A DNA stretch of 58,988 nt from an uncultured Agathobaculum sp. (GCF_944384735.1 NZ_CALWUN010000005.1:1-58988); one strand, 5' to 3'. Positions 36,866-45,722 are shown, counted from the first letter of the stretch. The notes: generated by a model not told the origin, from the letters alone. Numbers and translations: made by a program.

Positions 36866-38095
36866 TCACGGACGTTCCTTTTCCTTGCGCAAAATCGCAT
36901 ATTCGTCCACCGGGAAGGGGAACGAAAAATGCACCCGCATCTGCGGGACGTTGAACAGCTCGCGCGCCGTCCCCTCGTCGTCCGTCACGCCCGCCGCGCA
37001 AAAACGGTACGGCGGCTGGCCGGGCTGGATCAGCTCCAACGCCTCACCCTGAAAAATCCGGTTTTTCAGGGCAAACACCGCGTGTCCATCTGCACCGCAA
37101 TCGACCGGCATGCCGACGACCTCATAATCACGGATATACTGGCTGTCGTCGTAATGCTGGCCGTTCTCCTCCGCGCCGAAGTAAAACCCGGTATAGTAGT
37201 CGCGGTGGCTGACCTTGTTGACCTCGTCCCGGCAGAACTGCGGCAGCACATAGCCCGCAGGATCGGCGGCATAGGCGTCGAGCGCCGCACGGTACGCGCC
37301 GGTGACGCAGGCAGCATAATACGCCGTCTTGTTGCGGCCTTCGATTTTGAGCGAATCCACGCCCGCGCGCACCAGCTCCGGAATATGCCCGATCATGCAC
37401 AGATCCTTGGAATTGTACAGATAGGTGCCGCGCGCATCCTCCTCGACCGGAAAGAACTCGCCCGGACGCTTTTCCTCCATCAGCGCATAGTTCCAGCGGC
37501 AGGGCTGGGCGCACGCGCCGCGGTTGGCATCGCGTCCGGTCATATACTGCGAGATCAGGCAGCGGCCAGAATAGGAAATGCACATCGCGCCATGCACGAA
37601 CGCTTCGATTTCCAGCGTTTTTGGCGTGTTGGCGCGGATACCCGCGATTTCCTCGAGCGACAGCTCGCGCGCAAGCACGATGCGCTCCGCACCGAGATCG
37701 GCCCAGAAATTGGCCGCCTCGTGGTTCAGGATGCTGGTCTGCGTTGAGATATGCAGCGGCACATGCGGCGCATGGCGCTGCGCCAGCCGGATCACGCCGA
37801 CATCGGCCACGATCAGCGCGTCCGCGCCCGCGTCCTCGAGCAATTCCAGATAGGCAGGCAGCGCGGGCAGGTCGCGCTCGCTCGGCATGATATTGACCGT
37901 GATATAGCACTTGACCCCGCGCGCATGCGCGTAGGCAATGCCTGCGCGCAGCGCTTCATCGTCAAAGTTCGCGGCAGCCGCCCGCATGCCGAACTGCTGT
38001 CCGGCAAAATACACAGCGTCGGCGCCGTATGCGATCGCAAACCGCAGCTTTTCCATGTCGCCCGCCGGGGCGAGCAACTCAGGCAGCTTACTCAC
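36866..38095 (-). CDS. Peptidase U32 family protein
   Basis: A 409-residue protein of the U32 (YegQ/RlhA-like) family. It has a TIM-barrel start LPELLAPAGDMEKLRFAIAYGADAVYF and the family signature EAFVHGAMCISYSGRCLIS. The cysteine cluster (GAMCISYSGRC, NRGACAQPCRW) probably holds an iron-sulfur cluster. Relatives are prephenate-dependent tRNA or rRNA hydroxylases (TrhP, RlhA) or collagenase-like peptidases; an RNA-modifying role is now favoured for many. I start it at the GTG overlapping the mltG stop, behind CGGAGGG. It is the last gene of the eight-gene leftward run. Confidence 0.85.
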   Translation of the reverse strand: MSKLPELLAPAGDMEKLRFAIAYGADAVYFAGQQFGMRAAAANFDDEALRAGIAYAHARGVKCYITVNIMPSERDLPALPAYLELLEDAGADALIVADVGVIRLAQRHAPHVPLHISTQTSILNHEAANFWADLGAERIVLARELSLEEIAGIRANTPKTLEIEAFVHGAMCISYSGRCLISQYMTGRDANRGACAQPCRWNYALMEEKRPGEFFPVEEDARGTYLYNSKDLCMIGHIPELVRAGVDSLKIEGRNKTAYYAACVTGAYRAALDAYAADPAGYVLPQFCRDEVNKVSHRDYYTGFYFGAEENGQHYDDSQYIRDYEVVGMPVDCGADGHAVFALKNRIFQGEALELIQPGQPPYRFCAAGVTDDEGTARELFNVPQMRVHFSFPFPVDEYAILRKEKERP

Positions 38096-39257
38096 CGGCG
38101 CCCTCCGTGTTCGCGGCGGCTGCGGCAGCCGCCGCCTGCGCCGCATTGGAGGTCGCGATATTGGCCTGATGCTCGTCATAGCTATTGGCAAACAGGTGCG
38201 TGCCATCCGGCATCGCAACATAGTAATAATAGTTGTGCGACTCGGGATAGGCCGCGGCATAAAGCGAAGCATAGCCCGGGTTGCAGATCGGTCCGGGCGG
38301 CAGGCCCTGCTTGGTGTACAGGTTGTAGGGCGTATCGGACGCCAGATCTTCCTCGCTCAGCTTGCCGCCGCTGCGGCCCAGGCCGTACAGCACAGACGCA
38401 TCTACCTGTAAATACGGGAATTCGCTGGCGTTGTTCAGGCGGTTGTAGATAACGCCTGCGATCGTGGCGCGTTCGCTGTCCGCCTGCGCCTCACGCTCAA
38501 CCAGCGACGCCACGGTCACGATGTCGTGCATCGACCGGCCAAGTGCCTCGGCGCCCGCCTTGATCTCATCATCATACTTATTATCGAAGTTGTTGAGCAT
38601 CTTGTTGATCGTGTCGACCACCGTCGCGTTGCCCTTGTAGATCTCATAGGTGTCCGGGAACAGATAGCCCTCGAGCCAGCCCTCTTCCGCAGGCAGCTCC
38701 TCCTTGAGGAATTCATGCTTAAACGGATACTCGTTGAGCGCCTCGTCCAGCGCATCCGACGTGCAGACGTGCTCGTCAAGCAGCATCTGCTTGATCTGCG
38801 CGACAGAGTAGCCCTCAGGCACGGTGATCTGCATGGTTTCCGTGCTCGACGCATTGACCAGCGTGTCAATGATCTGGCCGTAGTCCATATTCGGGTTGAG
38901 CGCGTAGGAACCCGCGAGCACGCCCTCGTTATCGCCCTTGATGCGGACATACAGCTTGAAGATCGTGCCGTAGTTGATGACACCCTCGTCGTCCAGCTGC
39001 TTGGCCACCGAAAGCAGGTCAGTGTTTTCTGTCACCGTGATCTCCTTGACCGCGTTTTCCTTGACAAACGCAAACACATCGTTCGCCACGAAAATCGCCG
39101 CCAGCGACAGGATGATCGAAATGCCCAGCACCGCGATCACATACACCACCGTGCCCGCACAGCCGCCGTTTTTCTGCCGTCGGCTGCGGCGGCGCGTGGA
39201 ACCCGGCTGCGGGATGCGTTGCGTTTCCTGATTTACATTCTGATCCATCTGATCCAT
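38088..39257 (-). CDS. mltG: Endolytic murein transglycosylase (YceG-like)
   Basis: A 389-residue membrane-anchored enzyme that cuts nascent glycan strands and so limits their length. A basic cytoplasmic tail (residues 1-32) precedes one transmembrane helix (about 36-60), a LysM-like region and the YceG catalytic domain. The catalytic glutamate is in VASLVEREA, and the LPPGPICNPG motif follows. The C terminus ends in an alanine run. GAGGTG precedes the ATG. In many Firmicutes mltG sits beside U32 peptidase genes, as here. Confidence 0.93.
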   Translation of the reverse strand: MDQMDQNVNQETQRIPQPGSTRRRSRRQKNGGCAGTVVYVIAVLGISIILSLAAIFVANDVFAFVKENAVKEITVTENTDLLSVAKQLDDEGVINYGTIFKLYVRIKGDNEGVLAGSYALNPNMDYGQIIDTLVNASSTETMQITVPEGYSVAQIKQMLLDEHVCTSDALDEALNEYPFKHEFLKEELPAEEGWLEGYLFPDTYEIYKGNATVVDTINKMLNNFDNKYDDEIKAGAEALGRSMHDIVTVASLVEREAQADSERATIAGVIYNRLNNASEFPYLQVDASVLYGLGRSGGKLSEEDLASDTPYNLYTKQGLPPGPICNPGYASLYAAAYPESHNYYYYVAMPDGTHLFANSYDEHQANIATSNAAQAAAAAAAANTEGAGE

Positions 39258-39288
39258 GGTTTCACCTCAATTTGACAGGTTGGTTGCG

Positions 39289-40179
39289 TTATAACATGCG
39301 ATTGACTATCAGCTTGGCCGCAAAGGCCAGCACGAACGCCAGCATGCCGGGGTTGCGGATGAGCAGCCACAGGTCGTACAGGCCGGCGCTTTTTTCAAAA
39401 TGCGGGATCACGTCGCGCGCGAGCAGCCCTTCCAGCGAGCGCAGCGTCAGGTAAAGGGACAGCAGCATCGCCAGCGCATTGATCGCGGCGAAGTAATTCC
39501 AAATGCCAAAGGCGGCGTAAGTATCGGTCACCCACACGACAAACAGATAGTACAGGTTGTTCACGCCGTGCGCCAGCACCGCCGGCCACACGCTGCCCGA
39601 GACAAACGTCAGGTACGCATACGCCACACCGGCCACAAACGGCCCGGCAAAGTTGAGCAGGCTGCCGTGCAGCAGGGCGAATACCAGACCGCTGAGCACC
39701 AGACAGGGCATCGTACCTGCGGCCTCCTCATGCACGATCAGCAGCGCGCCGCGCAGATACAGCTCCTCGATCACCGCAGACAACACCACGACGACCGCAA
39801 ACCGTGCCGCCAGGCTCAACCCGGACTGCGGCGCGTCCAGCGCAGTCGCAGACAGGTCGGCCCCTACCATCCCCGCCAGATGGTAGACCATCAGGTTGAG
39901 GAACAGCGAGAGCACCGCCACGCTGACGCCCAGCTTGACCGTCAGCCCCAGCATGCCCTTTGGCAGCCGACGCAGCTTCAGCCGCGCCCGCAGCTGCTTT
40001 TGGTCGCGCATCGAATACACGACGACCGCCAGCGGCAGCGCAAAGGAAAGGAATTCCGCCAGCCCCAGCAGCCACGCGCCGCCGCCCCAGCGGTGCGCCA
40101 GCCGGCCGGTGCCGGTCAGCAGACAAAAGCACAGGAACAGCGAAAGCCCGGGCAGCAGCGCGATCTTATTGTTCTTCAT
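39289..40179 (-). CDS. CPBP-family intramembrane protease
   Basis: A 296-residue protein with about eight transmembrane helices and the CPBP (CAAX protease/bacteriocin-processing) motifs: EELYLRG (EExxxR), then FALLHGS (FxxxH) and AHGVNNL (HxxxN). These place it among glutamate-type intramembrane proteases such as Rce1 and the bacteriocin self-immunity proteins. The substrate is unknown. I start it at the ATG at 40179, which overlaps the preceding 5-FCL gene by 14 nt; a longer frame runs into that gene but has no start signal. Confidence 0.85.
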   Translation of the reverse strand: MKNNKIALLPGLSLFLCFCLLTGTGRLAHRWGGGAWLLGLAEFLSFALPLAVVVYSMRDQKQLRARLKLRRLPKGMLGLTVKLGVSVAVLSLFLNLMVYHLAGMVGADLSATALDAPQSGLSLAARFAVVVVLSAVIEELYLRGALLIVHEEAAGTMPCLVLSGLVFALLHGSLLNFAGPFVAGVAYAYLTFVSGSVWPAVLAHGVNNLYYLFVVWVTDTYAAFGIWNYFAAINALAMLLSLYLTLRSLEGLLARDVIPHFEKSAGLYDLWLLIRNPGMLAFVLAFAAKLIVNRML

Positions 40180-40738
40180 CCGTGCGCAGCACCCGCCTTT
40201 CCGTAAAGATCCAGCCGCAGCGCCGGTCGGTCGCCTCGCGCGGCAGGCGGTCGACCAGCCGCGCCTCGGCACACAGCGCCGCACAGGCCGCGTCCGTCCG
40301 GGCAAGGAAACGGTCATAGTAGCCGCCGCCATAACCCAGCCGGTACCCCTGCCTGTCGCAGGCCAGCGCGGGCGCGATCACCAGATCGATCCGCTCCGGC
40401 GCTACCACCGGCGCCGTTCCCTCCGGCTCGTCGATGCCGAACGCGCCCGGCCGCAGCCCGTCCATCGACAGCAGTCGGTGCGCCTGCATCTCCCCCGCCT
40501 TGCCGCACCGCGGCACGCAGACAGTCTTGCCTGCGTCGAGCGCCGCGCGCAGCAGCGCGCGCGTGCCGACCTCCTGCGGGGTGGACACATACAGGAACAC
40601 ACAGCCCGCCTGCCGGAACAACGCGCTGCCCAGCACGCGTGCACCAATGGCCTCGTTGATCTGCTGCCGTTCGGCTGGATGCTGCGCAGCGCGCTGCGCA
40701 AGGAATCGCTGCCGTAGCTGCGTCTTATCGTCCGACAT
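40166..40738 (-). CDS. 5-formyltetrahydrofolate cyclo-ligase
   Basis: A 190-residue enzyme that converts 5-formyl-THF to methenyl-THF with ATP, returning storage folate to one-carbon metabolism. The basic N-terminal LRQRFLAQRAA, the FLYVSTPQEVGT segment and the family signature GYRLGYGGGYYDRFLA are all present. It overlaps both neighbours by 14 nt (DJ-1 gene upstream, CPBP gene downstream), showing tight coupling. Confidence 0.92.
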   Translation of the reverse strand: MSDDKTQLRQRFLAQRAAQHPAERQQINEAIGARVLGSALFRQAGCVFLYVSTPQEVGTRALLRAALDAGKTVCVPRCGKAGEMQAHRLLSMDGLRPGAFGIDEPEGTAPVVAPERIDLVIAPALACDRQGYRLGYGGGYYDRFLARTDAACAALCAEARLVDRLPREATDRRCGWIFTERRVLRTDEEQ

Positions 40739-41276
40739 GGTGTACGACTGCCGCCGCGATCCGGCGCGCCTGCTCCTCGCCGCACAGCGCGGATACCAGC
40801 GCGCAGCCGAAATCAAGCGCGCCGCCCACGCCGCAGGCCGTGATGATATGCCCGTCGACCACGCAGGTGCGTTCGAGCGGCGTCGCGCCCTTCATGCCGT
40901 CCTCCATGCCCGGATAACAAGTCGCCTTGCGACCCTTGAGCAGCCCCATGCCGCCCAGAATGACCGACGGCGCGGCGCAGATTGCGGCCACATACTTGCC
41001 TGCGTCATAGCACGCGCGCACCGCGTCCGTCACGCGCTTGTCTGCGTACAGGTTGGTCGTACCCGGCATGCCGCCCGGCAGCACGACCATATCGGCCTGC
41101 GCCCAGTCCACCTGGTCGATCGGCAGGTCGGTCTCAACCCCGATGCCATGCGAGCCGTGCACCAGCGCGCCGGTCACGCCCACCAGCTTGGCCTCTACGC
41201 CCGCGCGGCGCAGCAGGTCGACCGGTGTCAGCGCCTCTACTTCCTCAAAACCCTCCGCCAACAGTACATATACCAT
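40725..41276 (-). CDS. DJ-1/PfpI-family protein
   Basis: A 183-residue protein of the DJ-1/ThiJ/PfpI superfamily. It has the acidic residue in LLAEGFEEVEA (residues about 5-15), the GGMPGTTNL loop and the nucleophile elbow with cysteine in AAICAAPSVIL. DJ-1 relatives act as glyoxalase III, deglycase-like or redox-sensing proteins, and the role here is uncertain. I prefer the ATG at 41276 because AAAGGTG lies 8 nt before it; an in-frame GTG three codons earlier overlaps that site. Confidence 0.88.
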   Translation of the reverse strand: MVYVLLAEGFEEVEALTPVDLLRRAGVEAKLVGVTGALVHGSHGIGVETDLPIDQVDWAQADMVVLPGGMPGTTNLYADKRVTDAVRACYDAGKYVAAICAAPSVILGGMGLLKGRKATCYPGMEDGMKGATPLERTCVVDGHIITACGVGGALDFGCALVSALCGEEQARRIAAAVVHHVGR

Positions 41277-41290
41277 GTTTGTCACACCTT

Positions 41291-42088
41291 TCAGTTCAGC
41301 ATCAGATTCATATATCCATGGGAGTTTTCCCGCTTGTCATACCATTTGATACAGCCGAGCGCCGACGTACCGCCGCAGCCCGTAACCGTGCATTGCTGCC
41401 GCCCGAGCACATCCAGCAAGCCCTGTTCGCGCGCCGGCGTCAGGCCGAACGCCTCCTGTGCGCCGTCTGCCCAGCAAAAGGCGTAGCCATCCAGCACACC
41501 GTTAGCAAACCAGCCGAACGCACCCGCACCGACCGCGTCGAATAACGCCAGCTGCCTGTCCCACGCCGCAATATCCCGCTCCATGCGGCAATCCGGCGCC
41601 AAACGGTTGTATAACGCCGCCATCTGCGGCACATCTTCCGCGCCCAGCCGCAGCGGCACATCGCCGTCCGTCGTGCGCGTGACCGTGCGCTTGTCCACCA
41701 TGAAAAACGGCGCATAACCAAACGGGCGGTAAAAATCAAACAGCCACGGCTCGGCCGGGATGAGCGTGGACGCCGCCCTGCCCGCCGCGCGGTCGATTGC
41801 AAACGACGCTTCGAGCAGCCGCGCCATATGCCCCTGCCTGCGGTACGCCGGGTCGGTGCATGCGCCATAGATATAGGTCACGTCCAACGTATCGCCTCCG
41901 GTCTGCAGGCGGTACGGCAGCATCTGCAGCATCGCACACAGCGCGCCGTCCTGCCCACTGAGCAGCACGGTGTCGCAGTCGAAAATAAAGGCGAAAAAAT
42001 AGTCGTTAAAGCCGTCCGCTGTCGGAAAGCAGGTTTGCCACAGCTGCCGGATCTGCGGCATATCCTGCGGCTGCGCCCGCCGGATCAC
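41291..42088 (-). CDS. GNAT-family N-acetyltransferase
   Basis: A 265-residue two-part protein. The N-terminal half is a GNAT domain with the acetyl-CoA loop YRRQGHMARLLEA (pyrophosphate-binding RRQGHM) and FYRPFGYAPFF, the Eis/YkkB-like arrangement. The C-terminal half is a lower-similarity second domain ending in KRENSHGYMNLMLN. Substrate unknown; small molecules or proteins are possible. It starts at a GTG that overlaps the stop of the DUF2156 gene. Confidence 0.8.
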   Translation of the reverse strand: MIRRAQPQDMPQIRQLWQTCFPTADGFNDYFFAFIFDCDTVLLSGQDGALCAMLQMLPYRLQTGGDTLDVTYIYGACTDPAYRRQGHMARLLEASFAIDRAAGRAASTLIPAEPWLFDFYRPFGYAPFFMVDKRTVTRTTDGDVPLRLGAEDVPQMAALYNRLAPDCRMERDIAAWDRQLALFDAVGAGAFGWFANGVLDGYAFCWADGAQEAFGLTPAREQGLLDVLGRQQCTVTGCGGTSALGCIKWYDKRENSHGYMNLMLN

Positions 42089-42999
42089 CGCACCTGCCCC
42101 CGCGGCACCGCGGTATATTTGATGCCGCGCATGGCCGGATAGTAGGATTTCTTGGCTTTGCGCAGACCCTCAAGGCCGAGGTCCTCTTCCCTGTTGACGT
42201 ATTGCACATCGTCACAGTTCCGCAGCACAAACTGCTGGTTAATCATCTGGTAGGCTCCGGGGATGGTATGGTCGGCCTTTTCGATCTGCACGACCATCAT
42301 GTCCGGCTCAGCCTTGCAGCCGAAGGTAAAGGCAATGACCTCATCGTCCAGCCACAGCAGGCCGCCGCGCAGGTCGAGCGCGTCAAAGTTGTGCAGCGCC
42401 TGCACGATCGCGCAGGTTTCGCCCTGAAAGTCGCGGTTCTGCGCGCAGCCGTTCTGGTTACACCAGCGGATGTGGTAGCCGAACGCGTCCTTGAGATTAT
42501 CCTTGCACATATCCTCATACCGCCAGCGGCCTTCATACGCCGCCTGAAACCGGTTGACCAAATTGCGCTTGCTTTGCAGCTTTTTGCCCGACAGCGTGCG
42601 CAGCTTTTCCGCCAGATAGATATAGTCGTCGCCGTCCTCGCTGTCATGCGAAAAGACAAATTTGCCCGGCCGCACCGCTTCGATGCGTGCGATCATGGGC
42701 TCGGCCACCGAAACGACCGTGAACGGGATGCCGCGTGCGGCGGCGTCCTGCTCCAGCGCGTCGAGCGCCGCGCCCAGGTCGCCCTCGCCCACCGGGGCGA
42801 GATAGCAGTCGTGCCCGCCGTCGAGCGGCGTCATCTTGACCAGCAAAAAGCCGTCCAAAAAGCAGATCTGCGTGTTGTAGTGGCTGCGCCACATGAACAG
42901 GTCGACAAAGCAGCGCTCGCACAGGTGGTACAGATAATGCGAGCCGCATGCCTCGACCGCCGCCTTGTCCTCTAATGTGATTTCTCGAAATACTAACAT
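42085..42999 (-). CDS. DUF2156 (MprF C-terminal-like) protein
   Basis: A 304-residue soluble protein of the DUF2156 family, which shares the tandem GNAT-like fold of the lysyl-phosphatidylglycerol synthase catalytic domain. Recognisable segments are FVDLFMWRSHYN, GKKLQSKRNLVNRF, and the core RGGLLWLDDEVIAFTFG. It lacks the membrane half of MprF, so it may use aminoacyl-tRNA to modify another substrate (inference from fold). It starts at 42999 behind AAAGGA and is followed at once by the GNAT gene. Confidence 0.82.
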   Translation of the reverse strand: MLVFREITLEDKAAVEACGSHYLYHLCERCFVDLFMWRSHYNTQICFLDGFLLVKMTPLDGGHDCYLAPVGEGDLGAALDALEQDAAARGIPFTVVSVAEPMIARIEAVRPGKFVFSHDSEDGDDYIYLAEKLRTLSGKKLQSKRNLVNRFQAAYEGRWRYEDMCKDNLKDAFGYHIRWCNQNGCAQNRDFQGETCAIVQALHNFDALDLRGGLLWLDDEVIAFTFGCKAEPDMMVVQIEKADHTIPGAYQMINQQFVLRNCDDVQYVNREEDLGLEGLRKAKKSYYPAMRGIKYTAVPRGQVR

Positions 43000-43022
43000 A
43001 ATGATCCTTTCTTTTTGATGCT

Positions 43023-43061
43023 GCGGCCATAGGGCCGCGCGCCGGACAACGCCTGTCCGGC
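43023..43061 (-). promoter_or_regulatory. Two tandem hairpins in the tagA-DUF2156 gap
   Basis: One hairpin pairs 43023-43028 with 43033-43038. The other pairs 43041-43048 with 43054-43061. They occupy most of the 112-nt gap, the only sizeable gap in the eight-gene operon, and have no T run. They may be a processing or stabilising element. Confidence 0.4.
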
Positions 43062-43111
43062 TGTGTTCCGGCACTGCCGCCGCGCCATGCGTCCAATCAT
43101 GCGCCCGCAGG

Positions 43112-43846
43112 TTATTTGCGCCTGCCGAACAGCCGCTCGCGGATGACGACCAGCAGGAATTTTGGCAGCTTCATCATGCGGCCGATGCGGGTCGGCTGGC
43201 AGAGCAGCCGGTAGAACCACTCCAGCCCGAGCTTGATGAAAATTTTCGGCGCGCGCTTTGCTACGCCCGCGAACACGTCCAGCGACCCGCCCAGGCCGCA
43301 GAACAGCGTCGCGTGGATGTCCTCCATGTGCTCCGACATGAATTTTTCCTGCTTGGGCGCGCCCAGACAGACGAACACCACGTCCGCGCCGCCGCAGGCG
43401 TTGACCGCGTCGACCGCGTCCTGCGGGTCGGTAAAATAGCCGTCCTTCGTACCGGCCAGCACCAGACCGGGATATTTGGCGCACAGGTTGGCGCCCGCCT
43501 GCTCGGCAATGCCCGGCTTTGCGCCGAGCAGGAACAGCCGCATGCCCTCCTTTGCCATCGCCGCGATCAGCTGCTCGGCAAACTCCACGCCGGGTACACG
43601 GCCGCACAGCTCCTCGCCGAGGATCTTCGCGGCATAGATAATGCCGATACCGTCCGGCAGGACGAGCGCGGCGCGGTTGACAATGCCCATATAGCCGTCG
43701 TCCCTGCGGCACAGGTCGACGATCTCCGGATTGGGCGTGACCACATAGCCCTTCTGCCGGGCGCGGATGCGGCTCATCGCCGTATCCACCGCCTGCTGCA
43801 TGGTCACCGCATGGAAGTGCACGCCCAAAATAGAAGCGGTTTTCAT
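43112..43846 (-). CDS. WecG/TagA/CpsF-family glycosyltransferase
   Basis: A 244-residue peripheral enzyme that adds N-acetylmannosamine (TagA type) or a related sugar to a lipid-linked acceptor during wall polymer synthesis. Landmarks are VVTPNPEIVDLCRRDD (with the catalytic Asp region), DGIGIIYAAKILG, FLLGAKPG, VCLGAPKQEKF and FCGLGGSLDVFAG. The basic C-terminal tail probably binds the membrane. First gene of the eight-gene leftward run. The start at 43846 follows GGAGATA. Confidence 0.9.
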   Translation of the reverse strand: MKTASILGVHFHAVTMQQAVDTAMSRIRARQKGYVVTPNPEIVDLCRRDDGYMGIVNRAALVLPDGIGIIYAAKILGEELCGRVPGVEFAEQLIAAMAKEGMRLFLLGAKPGIAEQAGANLCAKYPGLVLAGTKDGYFTDPQDAVDAVNACGGADVVFVCLGAPKQEKFMSEHMEDIHATLFCGLGGSLDVFAGVAKRAPKIFIKLGLEWFYRLLCQPTRIGRMMKLPKFLLVVIRERLFGRRK

Positions 43847-43905
43847 TTGATATCTCCTGCATTCTTTCTGACATACTACCACAATGGGTACTCAAAATCT
43901 ATTTT

Positions 43906-43934
43906 ATTATACAGCAGTCTCCGCAAAATCTCAA
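43906..43934 (-). promoter_or_regulatory. Promoter of the tagA-to-U32 operon
   Basis: Leftward TTGAGA (43929-43934), 17 nt, TATAAT (43906-43911). Confidence 0.75.
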
Positions 43935-43972
43935 GCCTATGCACGGCAAAACTGATTTTCTGGCAATTCCAT

Positions 43973-44004
43973 GCAAAAAGTCAGGCATAACGCCTGACTT
44001 TTTG
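43973..44004 (-). terminator. Terminator of the holin-like gene
   Basis: Perfect stem with arms GCAAAAAGTCAGGC and GCCTGACTTTTTGC around ATAAC. It overlaps the gene's stop region and has T runs on both strands. Confidence 0.85.
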
Positions 44005-44006
44005 CA

Positions 44007-44330
44007 TCATTCTTCCTTTTTGCCATCCTTTTTCCGGCAGCTGCACTCACTGGCACCCCAATGGGAAAGCATCTCGTTGAGGTAGACCGACAGGCCGGTG
44101 CACAGGATGCCCTGCACCATCCCGTCGAACACGGCGGCAGCCCAGTTGGCATAGTCCCCGCCGCGCGACACGGCCGAAAGGCATGCGAGCAGCACGCCGC
44201 AGCCGGTCAGCGCCAGCGGGATGAACTGGTTGGGGAATTTATTGATAGCCTTGAGCACCCGCCCCAGACAATACAGGACGGCCACCAGAATGGCGTAATC
44301 GGTTTTGACATATTGCAGGATCTGCTCCAT
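44007..44330 (-). CDS. Phage-holin-family small membrane protein
   Basis: A 107-residue protein with three hydrophobic helices (about 10-27, 35-52, 62-85) and a charged C-terminal tail with KKDGKKEE. It resembles small phage holins, which form membrane lesions for endolysin release. No other phage gene is adjacent, so it is a stray or domesticated holin. The ribosome site GGGAGGTG is strong. Its upstream region is occupied by the palindrome-rich element at 44365-44631, and a 7-bp hairpin (44345-44363) sits in its leader. Confidence 0.65.
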   Translation of the reverse strand: MEQILQYVKTDYAILVAVLYCLGRVLKAINKFPNQFIPLALTGCGVLLACLSAVSRGGDYANWAAAVFDGMVQGILCTGLSVYLNEMLSHWGASECSCRKKDGKKEE

Positions 44331-44364
44331 AGGCAGTCACCTCCCCTTTCAATATATGAAAGGA

Positions 44365-44631
44365 AAGCCCAAGGGATGCTTTGCAGCATTCCTTGGGCTT
44401 GAGGCTGTCGAAAAACATAGTTTTCGACAGCCTCTCGATCGGAACCACGCTTCCGATCGAATCAAATGTATCAAAAAAGCGGGCACGGCCCAGGCCGCCT
44501 TCTCTTGGCCTGCGGCCAATTCACCTTGAAGCTCGCTTTTTTGATGCCGCTCACAGAGCGGCTGAACGATACGCGCTGCGGCGCGAGAACCTTATCGACA
44601 GACTGAAGCCCAAGGAGCATCCCTTGGGCTT
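44365..44631. mobile_element. MITE-like palindromic element with long terminal inverted repeats
   Basis: The two ends are inverted copies. Both start AAGCCCAAGGGATGCT, share CCTTGGGCTT and then a ctgtcga stretch; the left end has ten extra bases. The repeat runs about 43 bp. Inside lie at least four more palindromes: 44401-44434, 44435-44460, the pair 44470-44481/44534-44545, and 44546-44562. There is no coding capacity and no obvious target duplication. The right-end palindrome (44606-44631) may double as the leuB terminator. Confidence 0.65.
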
Positions 44632-44642
44632 TTGTGATGGGA

Positions 44643-45719
44643 TCAGATCTCCGCCAGGATGAGCGCGCCCATCTCGCTGGTGGACAGCACCTTTTCGCCC
44701 TTTGCGGCGATATCCGCCGTGCGGTGGTCGGCATCCAGCACGGTTTCGACCGCGTTTTCGATCGCGTCCGCCTCGGCCATCAGACCAAAGGAATAGCGAA
44801 GCATCATCGCGCAGGACAGGATGGTCGCGATCGGGTTGGCGATGCCCTTGCCCGCGATGTCGGGCGCCGAGCCGTGGATCGGCTCATACATGCCCTTGCC
44901 GGTCTCGTTCATCGAGGCCGAGGGCAGCATACCGATCGAACCGGTGATCATAGAAGCCTCGTCCGACAGGATATCGCCGAACAGATTGCCGGTCACGATC
45001 ACGTCAAACTGCCCCGGGTTGCGCACCAGCTGCATCGCGCAGTTGTCGACATACATATCCGAATACTCGACCTCGGGATAGTCGTCCTTGATACGGTGCA
45101 TGGTTTCGCGCCAGACGCGGCTGGTCTCCAGTACGTTCGCCTTATCGACCGAACAGACCTTCTTGTTCCGCTTCATCGCCATTTCAAACGCGCGGCGGCC
45201 GATGCGTTCGACCTCGAACGCCGAATAGTTCATATCGTCCGCGCCGACCTCGCCCCAGCCCTTGTCGCTCTCACGGCGGTAGTGCTTGCCGAAGTAGACG
45301 TCGCCGGTCAGCTCGCGGCAGACCAGAATGTCAAAGCCGTCGCCGATGATCTCTGGCTTGATCGGGCAAGCGTCCGCGAGCGCCTTGTGCATCTGCGCGG
45401 GGCGCAGGTTGACGAACAGGCCGAGCGCCGACCGCAGGCCGAGCAGCGCCTTTTCCGGACGCTTTTCGGACGGGACGTTGTCCCACTTCGGGCCACCGAC
45501 CGCGCCGAGCAGCACAGAGTCCGCCTTCTTGCAGATCTCGATGGTCTCGTCGGTCAGCGGGATGCCGTTTACGTCGATCGAGCAGCCGCCCGCGAGCACC
45601 TCGGTATAATTGAACTGATGGCCAAACTTCTCGCCGACCTTATCGAGCACCTTCATCGCCTCGGTGACGATCTCGGGGCCGATGCCGTCGCCCTTGACGA
45701 CCGCAATATTGTACTGCAT
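44643..45719 (-). CDS. leuB: 3-isopropylmalate dehydrogenase
   Basis: A 358-residue NAD-dependent enzyme that oxidises and decarboxylates 3-isopropylmalate to 2-ketoisocaproate. The start NIAVVKGDGIGPEI and the metal/substrate motif NLFGDILSDEASMITGSIGMLPSAS are diagnostic. The loop RSALGLFVNLRPAQ supports isopropylmalate over isocitrate. Last gene of leuACDB, 3 nt after leuD. Confidence 0.96.
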   Translation of the reverse strand: MQYNIAVVKGDGIGPEIVTEAMKVLDKVGEKFGHQFNYTEVLAGGCSIDVNGIPLTDETIEICKKADSVLLGAVGGPKWDNVPSEKRPEKALLGLRSALGLFVNLRPAQMHKALADACPIKPEIIGDGFDILVCRELTGDVYFGKHYRRESDKGWGEVGADDMNYSAFEVERIGRRAFEMAMKRNKKVCSVDKANVLETSRVWRETMHRIKDDYPEVEYSDMYVDNCAMQLVRNPGQFDVIVTGNLFGDILSDEASMITGSIGMLPSASMNETGKGMYEPIHGSAPDIAGKGIANPIATILSCAMMLRYSFGLMAEADAIENAVETVLDADHRTADIAAKGEKVLSTSEMGALILAEI

Positions 45720-45722
45720 CGC

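Noticed and set aside
44007..44330. A prophage around the holin-like gene
   Set aside because: No capsid, portal, integrase or lysin gene is adjacent; the neighbours are wall-biosynthesis and leucine genes.
44401..44434. A complete insertion sequence marked by the GAGGCTGTCGAAAA repeats
   Set aside because: The two copies are only 6 nt apart and form a hairpin; no transposase gene lies between or beside them.
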